From JBCCEJ01 sp039030335 (lineage in GTDB: Bacteria > Pseudomonadota > Gammaproteobacteria > HK1), in the NCBI GenBank assembly GCA_039030335.1, contig JBCCEJ010000006.1, forward strand, positions 61,822-125,821: DNA of 64,000 nt. The letters run 5' to 3'. The position numbers and the translations under genes were made by a program. Below, piece after piece: positions 8,183 through 16,187 of this stretch. Position 1 is the first letter of the stretch. Each line of letters begins with the position of its first letter. The notes under the pieces are model-generated. The model saw nothing but the letters and a program-made list of their open reading frames with translations, searched no databases and was not told the DNA's origin.

Positions 8183-8643
8183 AGCTACGCGCGGGTGATT
8201 CGTGGCTACCGGCCCCAGACTACGGCCGGCACCTGGCGACGCGGTCGACGGGTGTGTCCATCAACCTGTTGGTAACTGACGTGGCCGCCGCGGTTGGGTT
8301 TCAGTGCGACGTACTGGGGGCCGAAGCCGTCTATCAGGATGTCGACTTTGCGGCCCTGGCTGGCTTTGGCAGCGAGTGGTGCGTGCACGCCGACCATACT
8401 TATGACAGACACCCGATGGCCGGCGTCATCCGGAACCTCGACGGCCGGGGGGCCGGCGTCGAACTCCGCGTCTACGGATGCGATCCGGACGCGGCCGAGC
8501 GACGCGCCCGGGATGCCGGGCATACCGTGCTCGCCGGAGCTTTGGACAAACCGCACGGACTGCGTGAATCATACTTATTGGACCGTGACGGCTATTGTTG
8601 GGTGCCGAGCGTGCCGGTCGGAGCAGGAAGTCGGGATGGCTGA
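8179..8643 (+). CDS. VOC (glyoxalase/bleomycin-resistance) family protein
   Basis: 154 residues with a beta-alpha-beta-beta-beta pattern: SINLLVTDVAAAVGFQCDVL at the start of the domain, GAGVELRVYGCDPDAAERRA in the second module, and ESYLLDRDGYCWVPS at the end. This suggests a metal-binding VOC fold related to glyoxalases and dioxygenases; no specific reaction can be named. Its ATG overlaps the pdxJ stop (ATGA), so translation is probably coupled. Confidence 0.8.
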   Translation: MKLRAGDSWLPAPDYGRHLATRSTGVSINLLVTDVAAAVGFQCDVLGAEAVYQDVDFAALAGFGSEWCVHADHTYDRHPMAGVIRNLDGRGAGVELRVYGCDPDAAERRARDAGHTVLAGALDKPHGLRESYLLDRDGYCWVPSVPVGAGSRDG

Positions 8644-8677
8644 CTGTCCGGGCGCGGTTTCCCGGCACCTGTCCGAC

Positions 8678-9337
8678 TCAGCTGTTCAACACCGTCGCCG
8701 TAAATCCGGGTCGTAGATAAAACCCACGGGGATTGGTTTGAATGATGCTGCCATCGGGTCCGACGGCGGCGACCGTTTCGCGTGAGCTGGCACCCTTCGG
8801 ACGCAGTTGCAAGACCTCGCCGTGCCTGGCGGTAATTGCGTTGACCTGACCAAATGCGATCAGGTCGGTTAATTCCTCCCAATCGAGACGAATCTTGAGC
8901 CACTGATCGTCCGACGGGCTCCACATTCTCGCCGAACCAATGCGCCGCTCTGCCAGCGGTATGGTCGACGCGGCCTCCAGCGGACACCACAGCACACGTG
9001 AGAGCTTGCGCGCGACGCACGAGGCAGCGAAGTTATCGCCCGGAGCCGGGCGCAGGGTTGCTGCGCAGACATGAGTCGACTCGGCCGGGCGGCCGTTGGC
9101 GTTGATGGGAATCGTCTTGAGTTCCACGCCGAGCGCGGGGAAATCCGGCATCGAGAGACTCTTGGCGGTCGCGCCGAGCCATTGCTCGATGAGTTGACCC
9201 GCGCTGCCCTTGCTGCGGCGCCGATCGGCCGGCAGATGTACTCCCAACCGGGCTGCGAGGTTGCCGATCCGCATGCCGGTGAGCTCCCGAGCTCGTTTCA
9301 GCAGTTCGTCCTCGGTTCGCGGCGGGCTCAGGTCCAC
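8678..9337 (-). CDS. mutH: DNA mismatch repair endonuclease MutH
   Basis: 219 residues, the usual MutH length. MutH nicks the unmethylated strand at hemimethylated GATC sites after activation by MutS and MutL. KGSAGQLIEQWLGATAKS followed by DFPALGVELKTIPI gives the restriction-enzyme-like active site. D65, E72 and K74 have the spacing of E. coli D70/E77/K79, and E51 fits the conserved Glu of QLIE. Its presence implies Dam methylation and supports a gammaproteobacterial origin. It overlaps the end of the ThiL-like fragment gene by 10 bases, suggesting coupled translation. Confidence 0.93.
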   Translation of the reverse strand: MDLSPPRTEDELLKRARELTGMRIGNLAARLGVHLPADRRRSKGSAGQLIEQWLGATAKSLSMPDFPALGVELKTIPINANGRPAESTHVCAATLRPAPGDNFAASCVARKLSRVLWCPLEAASTIPLAERRIGSARMWSPSDDQWLKIRLDWEELTDLIAFGQVNAITARHGEVLQLRPKGASSRETVAAVGPDGSIIQTNPRGFYLRPGFTATVLNS

Positions 9338-9759
9338 TCGAGCGCCAGCAACATCAGTTCGACGCAGTCGGCGCCACGCGTCGTATCACCGCCGACCAGT
9401 TCCACGCCAACGTCCGTGCAGGCCGTGTCCAGCTCGGCAGCAAAATCAGCGAGCCAGACCGCCCCTGGACGCTCGGTGCTGATGGCGAGCAATGCCCAGG
9501 CAGGCTCCGCGCAAGCGGGCAATTCCGCCAACAGACTGTCGAGCATAAGCTTTGCCGACGGGGCGGTGAAATGCTCTTGCACGGTCGATGTGGTGCCCGC
9601 AGGCCGACGAACTTCGGGCTTGGCGAGGCGTCGCACCATGCGCACTGTGGCGCCAGCCGGCACGTCGAGCAGGGCTGCGTCATCACCCACGGCGAGCCGC
9701 GTGTCGTTGCGAGGCTGTCCCCGGCCTTGGAAATGCTGCCGTATGAGGTCGAATTCCAC
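9328..9759 (-). CDS. ThiL-like N-terminal (AIR-synthase type) domain protein, 143 aa
   Basis: A GTG-started protein that begins exactly like thiamine-monophosphate kinase: MEFDLIRQHF, then RLAVGDDAALLDVPAG with D26/D27. Near its end it has VELVGGDTTRGADCVELMLL (G123-G129). The stretch between is diverged: the family motifs VDTLVxGVHF and NLSDxAAMGA are missing, and the protein stops where the ATP-binding C-terminal domain would begin. It therefore cannot be a complete kinase. The main thiL gene on the same strand lacks exactly the two motifs present here, suggesting either a partner subunit or the remnant of a duplication. It overlaps mutH by 10 bases. Confidence 0.75.
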   Translation of the reverse strand: MEFDLIRQHFQGRGQPRNDTRLAVGDDAALLDVPAGATVRMVRRLAKPEVRRPAGTTSTVQEHFTAPSAKLMLDSLLAELPACAEPAWALLAISTERPGAVWLADFAAELDTACTDVGVELVGGDTTRGADCVELMLLALEWT

Positions 9760-9875
9760 AACGCGAACTCCGAGGGGCGTGAGCGCATTCTAGCCGGTCG
9801 CGTGCTGACGGTAGTTGGCTATGGGATGGTGCGTCGGCGCCAACGCGCTTCAGGCCGGGTAAGCCGCGGCGGGTT

Positions 9876-10493
9876 CTACGACCGATTGGCCCGCGCCTGG
9901 CGGTAGAACGCGAGCACCTTGCGTACGTAGTTCTGGGTTTCGCGGTACGGAGGGATACGGTTCCCATAGCGCATCACTGCGCCTTCGCCTGCGTTGTACG
10001 CCGCCAACGCCAGACTGAGGTCATTTTTGAATAGTTTGAGCAGATGGCGTAGGTAGCGCATGCCGCCTTGCAGATTCTGGGCGGGGTCACGGCGGTTTTG
10101 CACGCCGTACGCCGCGGCCGTGCCCGGCATCAGCTGCATCAGGCCGACCGCACCGGCACGGGATACGGCATTCGGATCATAGGCTGACTCGGCGCGCACG
10201 ACGGCGTGCACCAGATCGGAGTCGAGCGAATGCCGGGCCGCGATCAGGTCGATCAGTTCATTGAATTTCTTGCGGTTTTTTCCCGTCACGCGCGGCTCGC
10301 CACCGCGGTATGACCAGCCTTTCCAGGTCCTGACGATGGCGCGGTAGCCGTCGTGTAAGGGTCGGTCCGACAGGTGCACATGCCCGAACTTGTCGACGTA
10401 TTTGTAGACGTCAGCCCGTGCGGTACCCATCGCGTCCGCGAATAGCAACGCAACGGTGGCCACCGTCGCCCAGATTGCGCAAGTGAATCTCAT
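9876..10493 (-). CDS. Lytic transglycosylase (SLT domain) with DUF4124 N-terminus
   Basis: 205 residues. An N-terminal hydrophobic signal (residues 5-25, ending ARADV) targets the periplasm. VYKYVDKFGHVHLSDRP (about 29-45) is a DUF4124-like segment. The SLT/goose-lysozyme-like domain follows: VHAVVRAESAYDPNAVS with the catalytic Glu, GAVGLMQLMPGTAAAYGV, and LALAAYNAGEGAVMRYG. The enzyme cleaves murein between MurNAc and GlcNAc to give 1,6-anhydro products. It is short for a lytic transglycosylase and lacks other domains. An AT-rich region upstream (10500-10580) probably holds its promoter. Confidence 0.9.
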   Translation of the reverse strand: MRFTCAIWATVATVALLFADAMGTARADVYKYVDKFGHVHLSDRPLHDGYRAIVRTWKGWSYRGGEPRVTGKNRKKFNELIDLIAARHSLDSDLVHAVVRAESAYDPNAVSRAGAVGLMQLMPGTAAAYGVQNRRDPAQNLQGGMRYLRHLLKLFKNDLSLALAAYNAGEGAVMRYGNRIPPYRETQNYVRKVLAFYRQARANRS

Positions 10494-10632
10494 CGGGAGC
10501 AGGGTGTCGGTCCAGATATAAAGTTGTACTTTAACTGATAGATGTAATTATTTGAATAATGTGGAAATTTAATCTCAATGCCCGCGACAATCAAGTGTCT
10601 CTGTCCGGCGCCTGGGCCAGCACGAGAATTGC

Positions 10633-11190
10633 TCAGATCATGACGACCGCGTTCAACGCGTTCAAGGACGCCGCCGTTGCCACGCCGGCCAGCAGGTCAT
10701 CGGCAACGATGCCGAAGCCGCCGCGGGTATTCCGGTCGACCCATCCGATCGGCCACGGCTTGACGATGTCGAAGAACCGGAACAGCGCGAATGCCAGCAA
10801 CAGGTTTGTGAGCGTCGGTGGAACTGCCCACATGCCCCAGAGCAGGCCGGCGACCTCATCGATCACGATCGCACCGTGATCGTGTTGACGCAGCGCGCGC
10901 GCCGCTCGTCCGGCCACGTAGATGGCGATGGCCGCGAGCGCCAGGCACACAACCGAATAGGTGGCGAGCGACAGGCCGCCGACGAGCCAGGCCAAGGGCA
11001 AGGCCGCAAGAGTACCGAAAGTTCCTGGCGCCCTCGGTGCAAGCCCGCTGCCGAGTCCGAACGCCAGCAGATGCAGCGGGTCTCCGATCAGAGCGGACGG
11101 GCACGGGCCAGAGGGCGACGGAGCATCGGGTGTCTCCCGGGGGCCACACCCGGAATCACCGTCACCCGCGCCTGAATCGGTGTTGTTCAC
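10633..11190 (-). CDS. pgpA: Phosphatidylglycerophosphatase A
   Basis: 185 residues. LLAFGLGSGLAPRAPGTFGT, then IVIDEVAGLLWGM and FRFFDIVKPWPIGWVD, are the family motifs. It dephosphorylates phosphatidylglycerophosphate to phosphatidylglycerol in the inner membrane; four hydrophobic segments are visible. The N-terminal 30 residues (Gly/Pro/Asp-rich) are longer than in E. coli. The GTG start overlaps the thiL stop by 4 bases, matching the conserved nusB-thiL-pgpA order. Confidence 0.92.
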   Translation of the reverse strand: MNNTDSGAGDGDSGCGPRETPDAPSPSGPCPSALIGDPLHLLAFGLGSGLAPRAPGTFGTLAALPLAWLVGGLSLATYSVVCLALAAIAIYVAGRAARALRQHDHGAIVIDEVAGLLWGMWAVPPTLTNLLLAFALFRFFDIVKPWPIGWVDRNTRGGFGIVADDLLAGVATAASLNALNAVVMI

Positions 11191-12101
11191 GGTGTTTTGG
11201 ATGCGGCGAAATGCTGGTAGCCGACCGGGGTCAGTGAGCTGCTGCCCGGCCCGGTAACCCGCACACCGGCGCCCGCTACCACCTCGCCGACGACGGTGCA
11301 GGTGGTATCCGTCGTCACCAGCCGGTCTTGCAACGTGGTCAGGAGGTCTGGCCGGACCGTCAGGCAGAGTTCGTAGTCATCTCCAGAGTTGAGTGCGAGT
11401 TCGACCCGTGCTTCGGGTCTTGGGAAACAGCGCCGGAGGGCACCCGATAACGGTAACCGTTCGGCGTCCAGCCTGGCGCCGAGGCCAGTTCGCAACAAAT
11501 GACGCAGATCTCCGGCCAGTCCGTCAGAAAGGTCGAGGCCCGCGGACGCGACGCCGGCCGCCGCGATGCCGGCGCCGACGCGCGGTAACGGGTACTCGAG
11601 ACGCCGAAGCAAGGCTGCGTGATCGCGGTGGCCGTCCTTGAACTCGCCGTCCAGGCACAGCGTCAAGGCGGCACCGGCATCACCCAGCGTTCCGGTGACC
11701 ACAACCAAATCGCCCGGCGCGGCGCCGTCGCGCCGGATAGCGGCCGCGGCGTTTACGTTTCCTCCTACCGCGACCGTGATGCGAACGGGCCCCTCGGAAT
11801 GCGGTTCCTCGTACAGCTTCGGGGTTGTGCGGTGCTCGGCTGCCAACCGCTCGAAGCCGTCGCGGAACGCGGCCATCCACGCTTGCCCGGGTGCGCCGTG
11901 CACGAATGCCTGCAACCACAACGGACGGGCGCCCATCGCCGCCATGTCGCTCAAATTTACGGCTGCCGCTTTGTGACCGACGCTCAACGCAGGGGCGTCG
12001 TCGAAGAAATGGACCCCGCAGACCAACGTATCGACGCTGACAGCCAATGTACCTCCAGGCGGAGCCGGCAGCTGTGCGCAAGCGGTTGATCCCGGGCTCA
12101 A
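11187..12101 (-). CDS. thiL: Thiamine-monophosphate kinase, lacking N-terminus and GGDTTRG loop
   Basis: 304 residues, in the conserved nusB-thiL-pgpA context. The product would phosphorylate thiamine monophosphate to thiamine diphosphate. Present motifs: LAVSVDTLVCGVHFFDDAP (D24), GHKAAAVNLSDMAAMGARP (D52), VVVTGTLGDAGAALTL, GLDLSDGLAGDLRHLL and NSGDDYELCLTV. Two family motifs are absent. The N-terminal EFDLI...GDDAAL segment cannot be found, because nusB ends only 18 bases upstream of the TTG start. Where LVGGDTTRG is expected the protein reads EHRTTPKLYEEPHSEGP. No frameshift restores either motif. A separate gene 1.4 kb downstream encodes both missing motifs. Activity alone is therefore doubtful. 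Confidence 0.85.
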   Translation of the reverse strand: MSPGSTACAQLPAPPGGTLAVSVDTLVCGVHFFDDAPALSVGHKAAAVNLSDMAAMGARPLWLQAFVHGAPGQAWMAAFRDGFERLAAEHRTTPKLYEEPHSEGPVRITVAVGGNVNAAAAIRRDGAAPGDLVVVTGTLGDAGAALTLCLDGEFKDGHRDHAALLRRLEYPLPRVGAGIAAAGVASAGLDLSDGLAGDLRHLLRTGLGARLDAERLPLSGALRRCFPRPEARVELALNSGDDYELCLTVRPDLLTTLQDRLVTTDTTCTVVGEVVAGAGVRVTGPGSSSLTPVGYQHFAASKTP

Positions 12102-12119
12102 GGCGACGTCCCAGGTTAA

Positions 12120-12602
12120 TCAGCGGCGCGGTTTACGCGCCGCCTTGACGATCGTGGCTTCGGGTCGCACCTGGTCCGTTAACTGGTCCAGAACGCCGTT
12201 GACGAACTTGTGACTGGCCTCGGCGCCGAAGGTCTTGGCGAGTTCGACGGCTTCGTTCAGCACCACGCCGATCGGAATCTCCATTCTCCGCGTCAGCTCG
12301 AATGCGGCGAGCCTGAGAATGCTGCGCTCCACCGGATCGACCTGAGCCATGGGGCGACTGAGATGCGGTGCCAGTGATTCGTCCAGGCTCTGGACTTCGC
12401 CTACGGTGCCGAGAAACAGCTCCCGAAACAGCTTCTTGTCCATGCGGGGCGCATCGTTGTTCTGAATGAACTGTCGGGCGATGTCATCTGGATCCTGTGC
12501 GGTGGCCTGCCATTGATACAGCGCCTGGACGACGGCCCGTCTCGCCTGATGTCTGACACTCACGGGCTTTGCATCCGGGCTCGGGGTGCCAGCGGCCGTC
12601 AT
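12120..12602 (-). CDS. nusB: Transcription antitermination factor NusB
   Basis: 160 residues. HQARRAVVQALYQWQATAQD, the family start, then RELFLGTVGEVQSLDESL, DPVERSILRLAAFELTRR and IPIGVVLNEAVELAKTFG match NusB throughout. NusB binds boxA RNA with NusE (S10) during rRNA antitermination. The ATG at 12602 overlaps the ribH stop by 4 bases and fits homologues; the frame stays open further upstream inside ribH but that part is not NusB-like. The C-terminus carries a basic tail. Confidence 0.93.
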   Translation of the reverse strand: MTAAGTPSPDAKPVSVRHQARRAVVQALYQWQATAQDPDDIARQFIQNNDAPRMDKKLFRELFLGTVGEVQSLDESLAPHLSRPMAQVDPVERSILRLAAFELTRRMEIPIGVVLNEAVELAKTFGAEASHKFVNGVLDQLTDQVRPEATIVKAARKPRR

Positions 12603-13078
12603 CCCCGGCTGATACTCTGCAGCGCGTTGCGCATTTCGAGCGCCGCCATAGCGGCTTCGGCACCTTTGTTGCCCTCCCTGCCACCACAGCGGTCCAATGC
12701 CTGTTGCTCCGTGTTGGTTGTGATGACCCCAAAGATAACGGGTACTTCCGTTGCGAGCGCTGCGTCTTGCAGGCCCCGCGCGCATTCCCCGGCAACGAAC
12801 TCGAAGTGCGGTGTGTCGCCGCGTACGACCGCGCCGATACAGATGACGGCATCGACGTCGCCTCGCTTCGCGAGCTGCAAAGCAGCTACCGGAAGTTCGA
12901 AGGCACCGGGCACTCTGACCATATCGATATCGTCCTCGGCCACGCCATGGCGGGTGAGGGTCTCGAGCGCACCGTCGAGCAGTTTGGATACGAGGTGCTG
13001 GTTGAAGCGCGAAGCAGCGATGCCAATACGCGCGCCGCTGCCGTTGTAGTCGCCATCGTCAAGATCGTATTTGGCCAC
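12599..13078 (-). CDS. ribH: 6,7-dimethyl-8-ribityllumazine synthase
   Basis: 159 residues. RIGIAASRFNQHLVSKLLDG, VPGAFELPVAALQLAKRGDV and GAVVRGDTPHFEFVAGECAR cover the substrate pocket, including the catalytic His. It condenses the ribitylaminouracil intermediate with 3,4-dihydroxy-2-butanone 4-phosphate in riboflavin synthesis and usually forms pentameric or icosahedral assemblies. It lies 14 bases after ribBA and overlaps nusB, so it is part of one operon. Confidence 0.94.
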   Translation of the reverse strand: MAKYDLDDGDYNGSGARIGIAASRFNQHLVSKLLDGALETLTRHGVAEDDIDMVRVPGAFELPVAALQLAKRGDVDAVICIGAVVRGDTPHFEFVAGECARGLQDAALATEVPVIFGVITTNTEQQALDRCGGREGNKGAEAAMAALEMRNALQSISRG

Positions 13079-13092
13079 GCGCCGTTTGCTCC

Positions 13093-14202
13093 TCAGTCCG
13101 TAACGTATTCGGTGATTTCCAGCCCGAAGCCGGAAAACGCGTGCAGACGCACCGGCGAGCCCAGAACACGCATCTGGCGTACGCCGAGGTCGACCAGGAT
13201 CTGCGCGCCAACGCCGTGGGTTCGCAGGTCCTCGGGTGGTTCATAATCCGGCACTGCCTCGCCCGCGTCGGCCGACTGCAAGCGGCGGATCTGTCGCTCG
13301 ATCTCTGCATTCGATTCCGGATAACGCAGTATGACGACGATACCGCGGCCGATCCGGTTGACCGCGTCGAGCGCTTCCGCGACGGTGCGCCCGAAGTCGG
13401 GTCTGAGACCGCCAGTCAGGTCCGTCAGCGCGCTGCGCACATGGACCCGGACCGTGATCGGGTCGTCACCTTCGATCTCGCCCTTGATGAGCGCCAGGTG
13501 CAGTTCGTCGCTGACCGTGCTGCGAAACGCGATCGTACGAAACTCGCCGTGCACCGTGGGCATCAGGCATTCCCCGGCGCGTCGCACAGTCGTTTCGTTA
13601 ACCATCCGATACTCGATCAAATCGGCGATTGTGCCCATCTTGAGCTGGTGCTCGGTGGCGAAGTGCTCGAGGTCGGCACGCCGTGCCATCGTGCCGTCTT
13701 CGTTCAGTACTTCTACGATCGTGGCCGACGCTTCGAAGCCCGCGAGACGGGCGAGATCACAGCCGGCCTCGGTGTGCCCCGCGCGCGTCAGGACGCCGCC
13801 GGGTTCTGCCATCAATGGAAAGATGTGTCCCGGTTGAACCAGGTCTTCCGGAACCGCGTCGGGTTGCACCGCCGCGTGTACTGCTGCCGCGCGATCGCTT
13901 GCCGAGATGCCGGTCGTGATCCCGCGCGCCGCATCGACCGAGACGGTGAAGCGCGTACCCTGCGCTTCGGTGTTGGTGCTGACCATCAGCGGCAGTTTGA
14001 GCTGCGCGCAGCGCTGTTCGGTCAGCGTCAGACAGATCAGGCCGCGCCCATAGCGCGCCATGAAGTTGATGTGTTCTGGTGTGATGCAAGACGAAGCGAC
14101 GATCAGGTCACCCTCGTTTTCCCGGTCTTCGTCGTCGACCAGGATGATCATGCGTCCGGCGCGGAGGTCCTCGACCAGTTCGGGAACGGAGTTGAAGGTC
14201 AT
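13093..14202 (-). CDS. ribBA: DHBP synthase fused to a degenerate GTP cyclohydrolase II domain
   Basis: 369 residues. The N-terminal domain (1-~205) is 3,4-dihydroxy-2-butanone-4-phosphate synthase: MIILVDDEDRENEGDL, SVDAARGITTGISASDRA and HTEAGCDLARLAGF are present. The C-terminal domain resembles RibA. However, the zinc-binding region that normally reads C-x2-GDxxxSxxCDCG is replaced by ALTDLTGGLRPDFGRTVAEA, with no cysteines. The cyclohydrolase activity is therefore almost certainly lost, as in the RibBX-type fusions of proteobacteria. A true RibA should be encoded elsewhere. The ATG overlaps the ribE stop by 4 bases. Confidence 0.92.
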   Translation of the reverse strand: MTFNSVPELVEDLRAGRMIILVDDEDRENEGDLIVASSCITPEHINFMARYGRGLICLTLTEQRCAQLKLPLMVSTNTEAQGTRFTVSVDAARGITTGISASDRAAAVHAAVQPDAVPEDLVQPGHIFPLMAEPGGVLTRAGHTEAGCDLARLAGFEASATIVEVLNEDGTMARRADLEHFATEHQLKMGTIADLIEYRMVNETTVRRAGECLMPTVHGEFRTIAFRSTVSDELHLALIKGEIEGDDPITVRVHVRSALTDLTGGLRPDFGRTVAEALDAVNRIGRGIVVILRYPESNAEIERQIRRLQSADAGEAVPDYEPPEDLRTHGVGAQILVDLGVRQMRVLGSPVRLHAFSGFGLEITEYVTD

Positions 14203-14804
14203 GTGCGTTCCTCGCGCGCCTGGAGCAGCCGCTCGACGTAGCGCGCAATAACATCGACTTCCAGATTCACCATCGAACCAACGGTATAGGAGTCGAAGAT
14301 GGTCTCGGCGAGAGTGTGGGGCACGATGTTGACATCGAACCGGCGGCCCTCGACTCCGTTTACCGTCAAGCTGACCCCATCGACGCAAATCGATCCCTTG
14401 GGCGCGAGATAGCGGGCCAGCGCGTCGGGCACTTCGAATTCGAAGCGTACTGAGCGTGCGTCGGCGGTGCGCGCCGTCACCGTCGCCATGCCGTCTACAT
14501 GCCCGCTGACGATGTGACCGCCGAGCGCCGTGTCCGGTGTCGCGGCCGCTTCCATGTTAAGTCCCGAACCGGGCTCGAGCTGGCCGAGCGACGTCAGGGC
14601 CAGGGTTTCGCCGGAGACATCGAATTCGAGGCGGTTTCCGTCGATCGCCGTCACCGTCAGACATACGCCGTTGTTAGCGATACTGTCGCCGATCCCGACG
14701 GGGCCGCCTCGCAGGCCGCTGTGCTCCACTGCCAGCGTACAGTCGCCGCCGTGATCGCGCCGCTCGAGCAGGCGCCCTACTGATTGAATAATTCCGGTAA
14801 ACAT
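14199..14804 (-). CDS. ribE: Riboflavin synthase alpha chain
   Basis: 201 residues. MFTGIIQSVGRL and a second repeat beginning near GGHIVSGHVDGMATV show the two tandem lumazine-binding barrels. GDSIANNGVCLTVTAID and GSICVDGVSLTVNGVEG are the paired motifs. It dismutates two lumazines into riboflavin, acting as a trimer. It is followed by ribBA with a 4-base overlap. The ATG at 14804 is the conserved start. Also called ribC in some naming systems. Confidence 0.93.
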   Translation of the reverse strand: MFTGIIQSVGRLLERRDHGGDCTLAVEHSGLRGGPVGIGDSIANNGVCLTVTAIDGNRLEFDVSGETLALTSLGQLEPGSGLNMEAAATPDTALGGHIVSGHVDGMATVTARTADARSVRFEFEVPDALARYLAPKGSICVDGVSLTVNGVEGRRFDVNIVPHTLAETIFDSYTVGSMVNLEVDVIARYVERLLQAREERT

Positions 14805-14994
14805 AGGTCGAGTCGAACCCTCGGCGGCAACGCCGTAGGTTTTTCGGCAGCAGCGCCAGATCAGCAAACCGCCAGTTTATCAAACGTTGCAGAGCACATT
14901 CGGCGCGCCGGCGTCCCTGGCGCGACACGCAAGTGCGTCGCGGGCGGCATCGCGCGACGCGCAAACTCGTGGGGGCGCGTCATATCGGGTGGCG

Positions 14995-16161
14995 TCAGCG
15001 CGAGGCCTGGATTTCGCGTCCGCGGGGGCCGAGGCGCATTCTTACATCGTCGCCCACCTGCGTGGCGTCGAGCAACGTGAAGCGCGGAACGTCAGTCATC
15101 CGCTCGATCAGCGGCAGGACGGCGGCGGGCCGTGCGTCGGGTCCCATCAAGGCTGGCGCCAGATACCACAGGAGTTCGTCGACCAGTCCGGCGTCCAGCA
15201 GCGCTCCCGCCAGCGTTGCGCCGCTCTCCGTGTGGACTTCGCTGACCTCGCGATCGGCCAGTGCACCGAGAACGGCGCCAAGACCGACGCGCGTGTCGCT
15301 GCCGGTTAACGTATGCACGATGGCGCCCTGTTGCTGCAGTGCCTCACGCCGCTCGACGGACGCGGCCTCGGTGCAGAAGATCAGAGTCTCACCGGGCAGG
15401 GTCAGCAGCCTCGCGCCGGGTGGGGTGCGCAGCCGGCTGTCGACGATGACGCGCAGTGGTTGCACGAGGTCTGTATCGCCCTCCGCGCAGGCCTCGCCCG
15501 CGCTGTTGATCCGCACCGTCAACGCCGGGTCATCGGCGATCACCGTGTCTACGCCGGTCAGTACCGCGCAGGCGCGCGCGCGCCAGACTTGAACGTCGGC
15601 GCGTGCCGCTGCAGACGTGACCCAGCGGCTGTCGCCGCTGCGCAATGCGGTGCGGCCATCGAGGCTGGCCGCGAGTTTCAGTCGCACGAACGGCCGGCCG
15701 TGCTCGAAGCGGCTGAAAAATCCCGGATTGAGCGCGCGCGAGGCATCGGCCATGAGCCCCGCCCTGACGGCAATGCCCGCGTCTCTCAAGCGCTGAATCC
15801 CGCCGCCATCGACTTTGGGGTTGGGATCGATCGCACCGATAACCGCGGCACTTATGCCGGCCGCGACCAGACTTTCTGCGCAAGGTGGGGTGCGCCCGAA
15901 ATGCGCGCACGGTTCGAGCGTTACGTAGGCCGTCGCGCCGCGGGCAGCATCACCGGCCGCGCGGAGTGCGTTGACTTCGGCATGGTCCTCGCCGGGGCGC
16001 ACGTGAAAGCCCTCTCCGACAATCCGCCCTGCGTTGACCAGCACGCATCCGACCCGGGGGTTGGCACGCGTCGTGAACAGTCCACGCGCCGCGATCTCGA
16101 GGGCCCGCCGCATGTGGCGTTCATCTTCGACGCTGAAAAGGTCCTCGCGCGTGTTCGACAT
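14995..16161 (-). CDS. ribD: Bifunctional diaminohydroxyphosphoribosylaminopyrimidine deaminase/reductase
   Basis: 388 residues. The N-terminal deaminase has DHAEVNALRAAG and YVTLEPCAHFGRTPPCAESL (zinc-binding His/Cys residues). The C-terminal reductase begins around RPFVRLKLAASLDGRTAL and has GVDTVIADDPALTVR and EVHTESGATLAGALLDAGLV. It carries out the second and third steps of riboflavin synthesis. A GTG at 16191 that overlaps the nrdR stop is an alternative start; the ATG is preferred because homology begins close to it. A 190-base gap without a recognised FMN riboswitch separates it from ribE. Confidence 0.93.
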   Translation of the reverse strand: MSNTREDLFSVEDERHMRRALEIAARGLFTTRANPRVGCVLVNAGRIVGEGFHVRPGEDHAEVNALRAAGDAARGATAYVTLEPCAHFGRTPPCAESLVAAGISAAVIGAIDPNPKVDGGGIQRLRDAGIAVRAGLMADASRALNPGFFSRFEHGRPFVRLKLAASLDGRTALRSGDSRWVTSAAARADVQVWRARACAVLTGVDTVIADDPALTVRINSAGEACAEGDTDLVQPLRVIVDSRLRTPPGARLLTLPGETLIFCTEAASVERREALQQQGAIVHTLTGSDTRVGLGAVLGALADREVSEVHTESGATLAGALLDAGLVDELLWYLAPALMGPDARPAAVLPLIERMTDVPRFTLLDATQVGDDVRMRLGPRGREIQASR

Positions 16162-16187
16162 CTGTGTTCCGGCCGGATCCTCGGGGT

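Noticed and set aside
13141..14241. 366-codon open frame on the plus strand
   Set aside because: It is antisense to ribBA, whose protein motifs are unmistakable; long antisense frames are common at this GC content.
14805..14994. FMN riboswitch between ribD and ribE
   Set aside because: The conserved FMN-riboswitch core sequences were not found in the gap on the coding strand.
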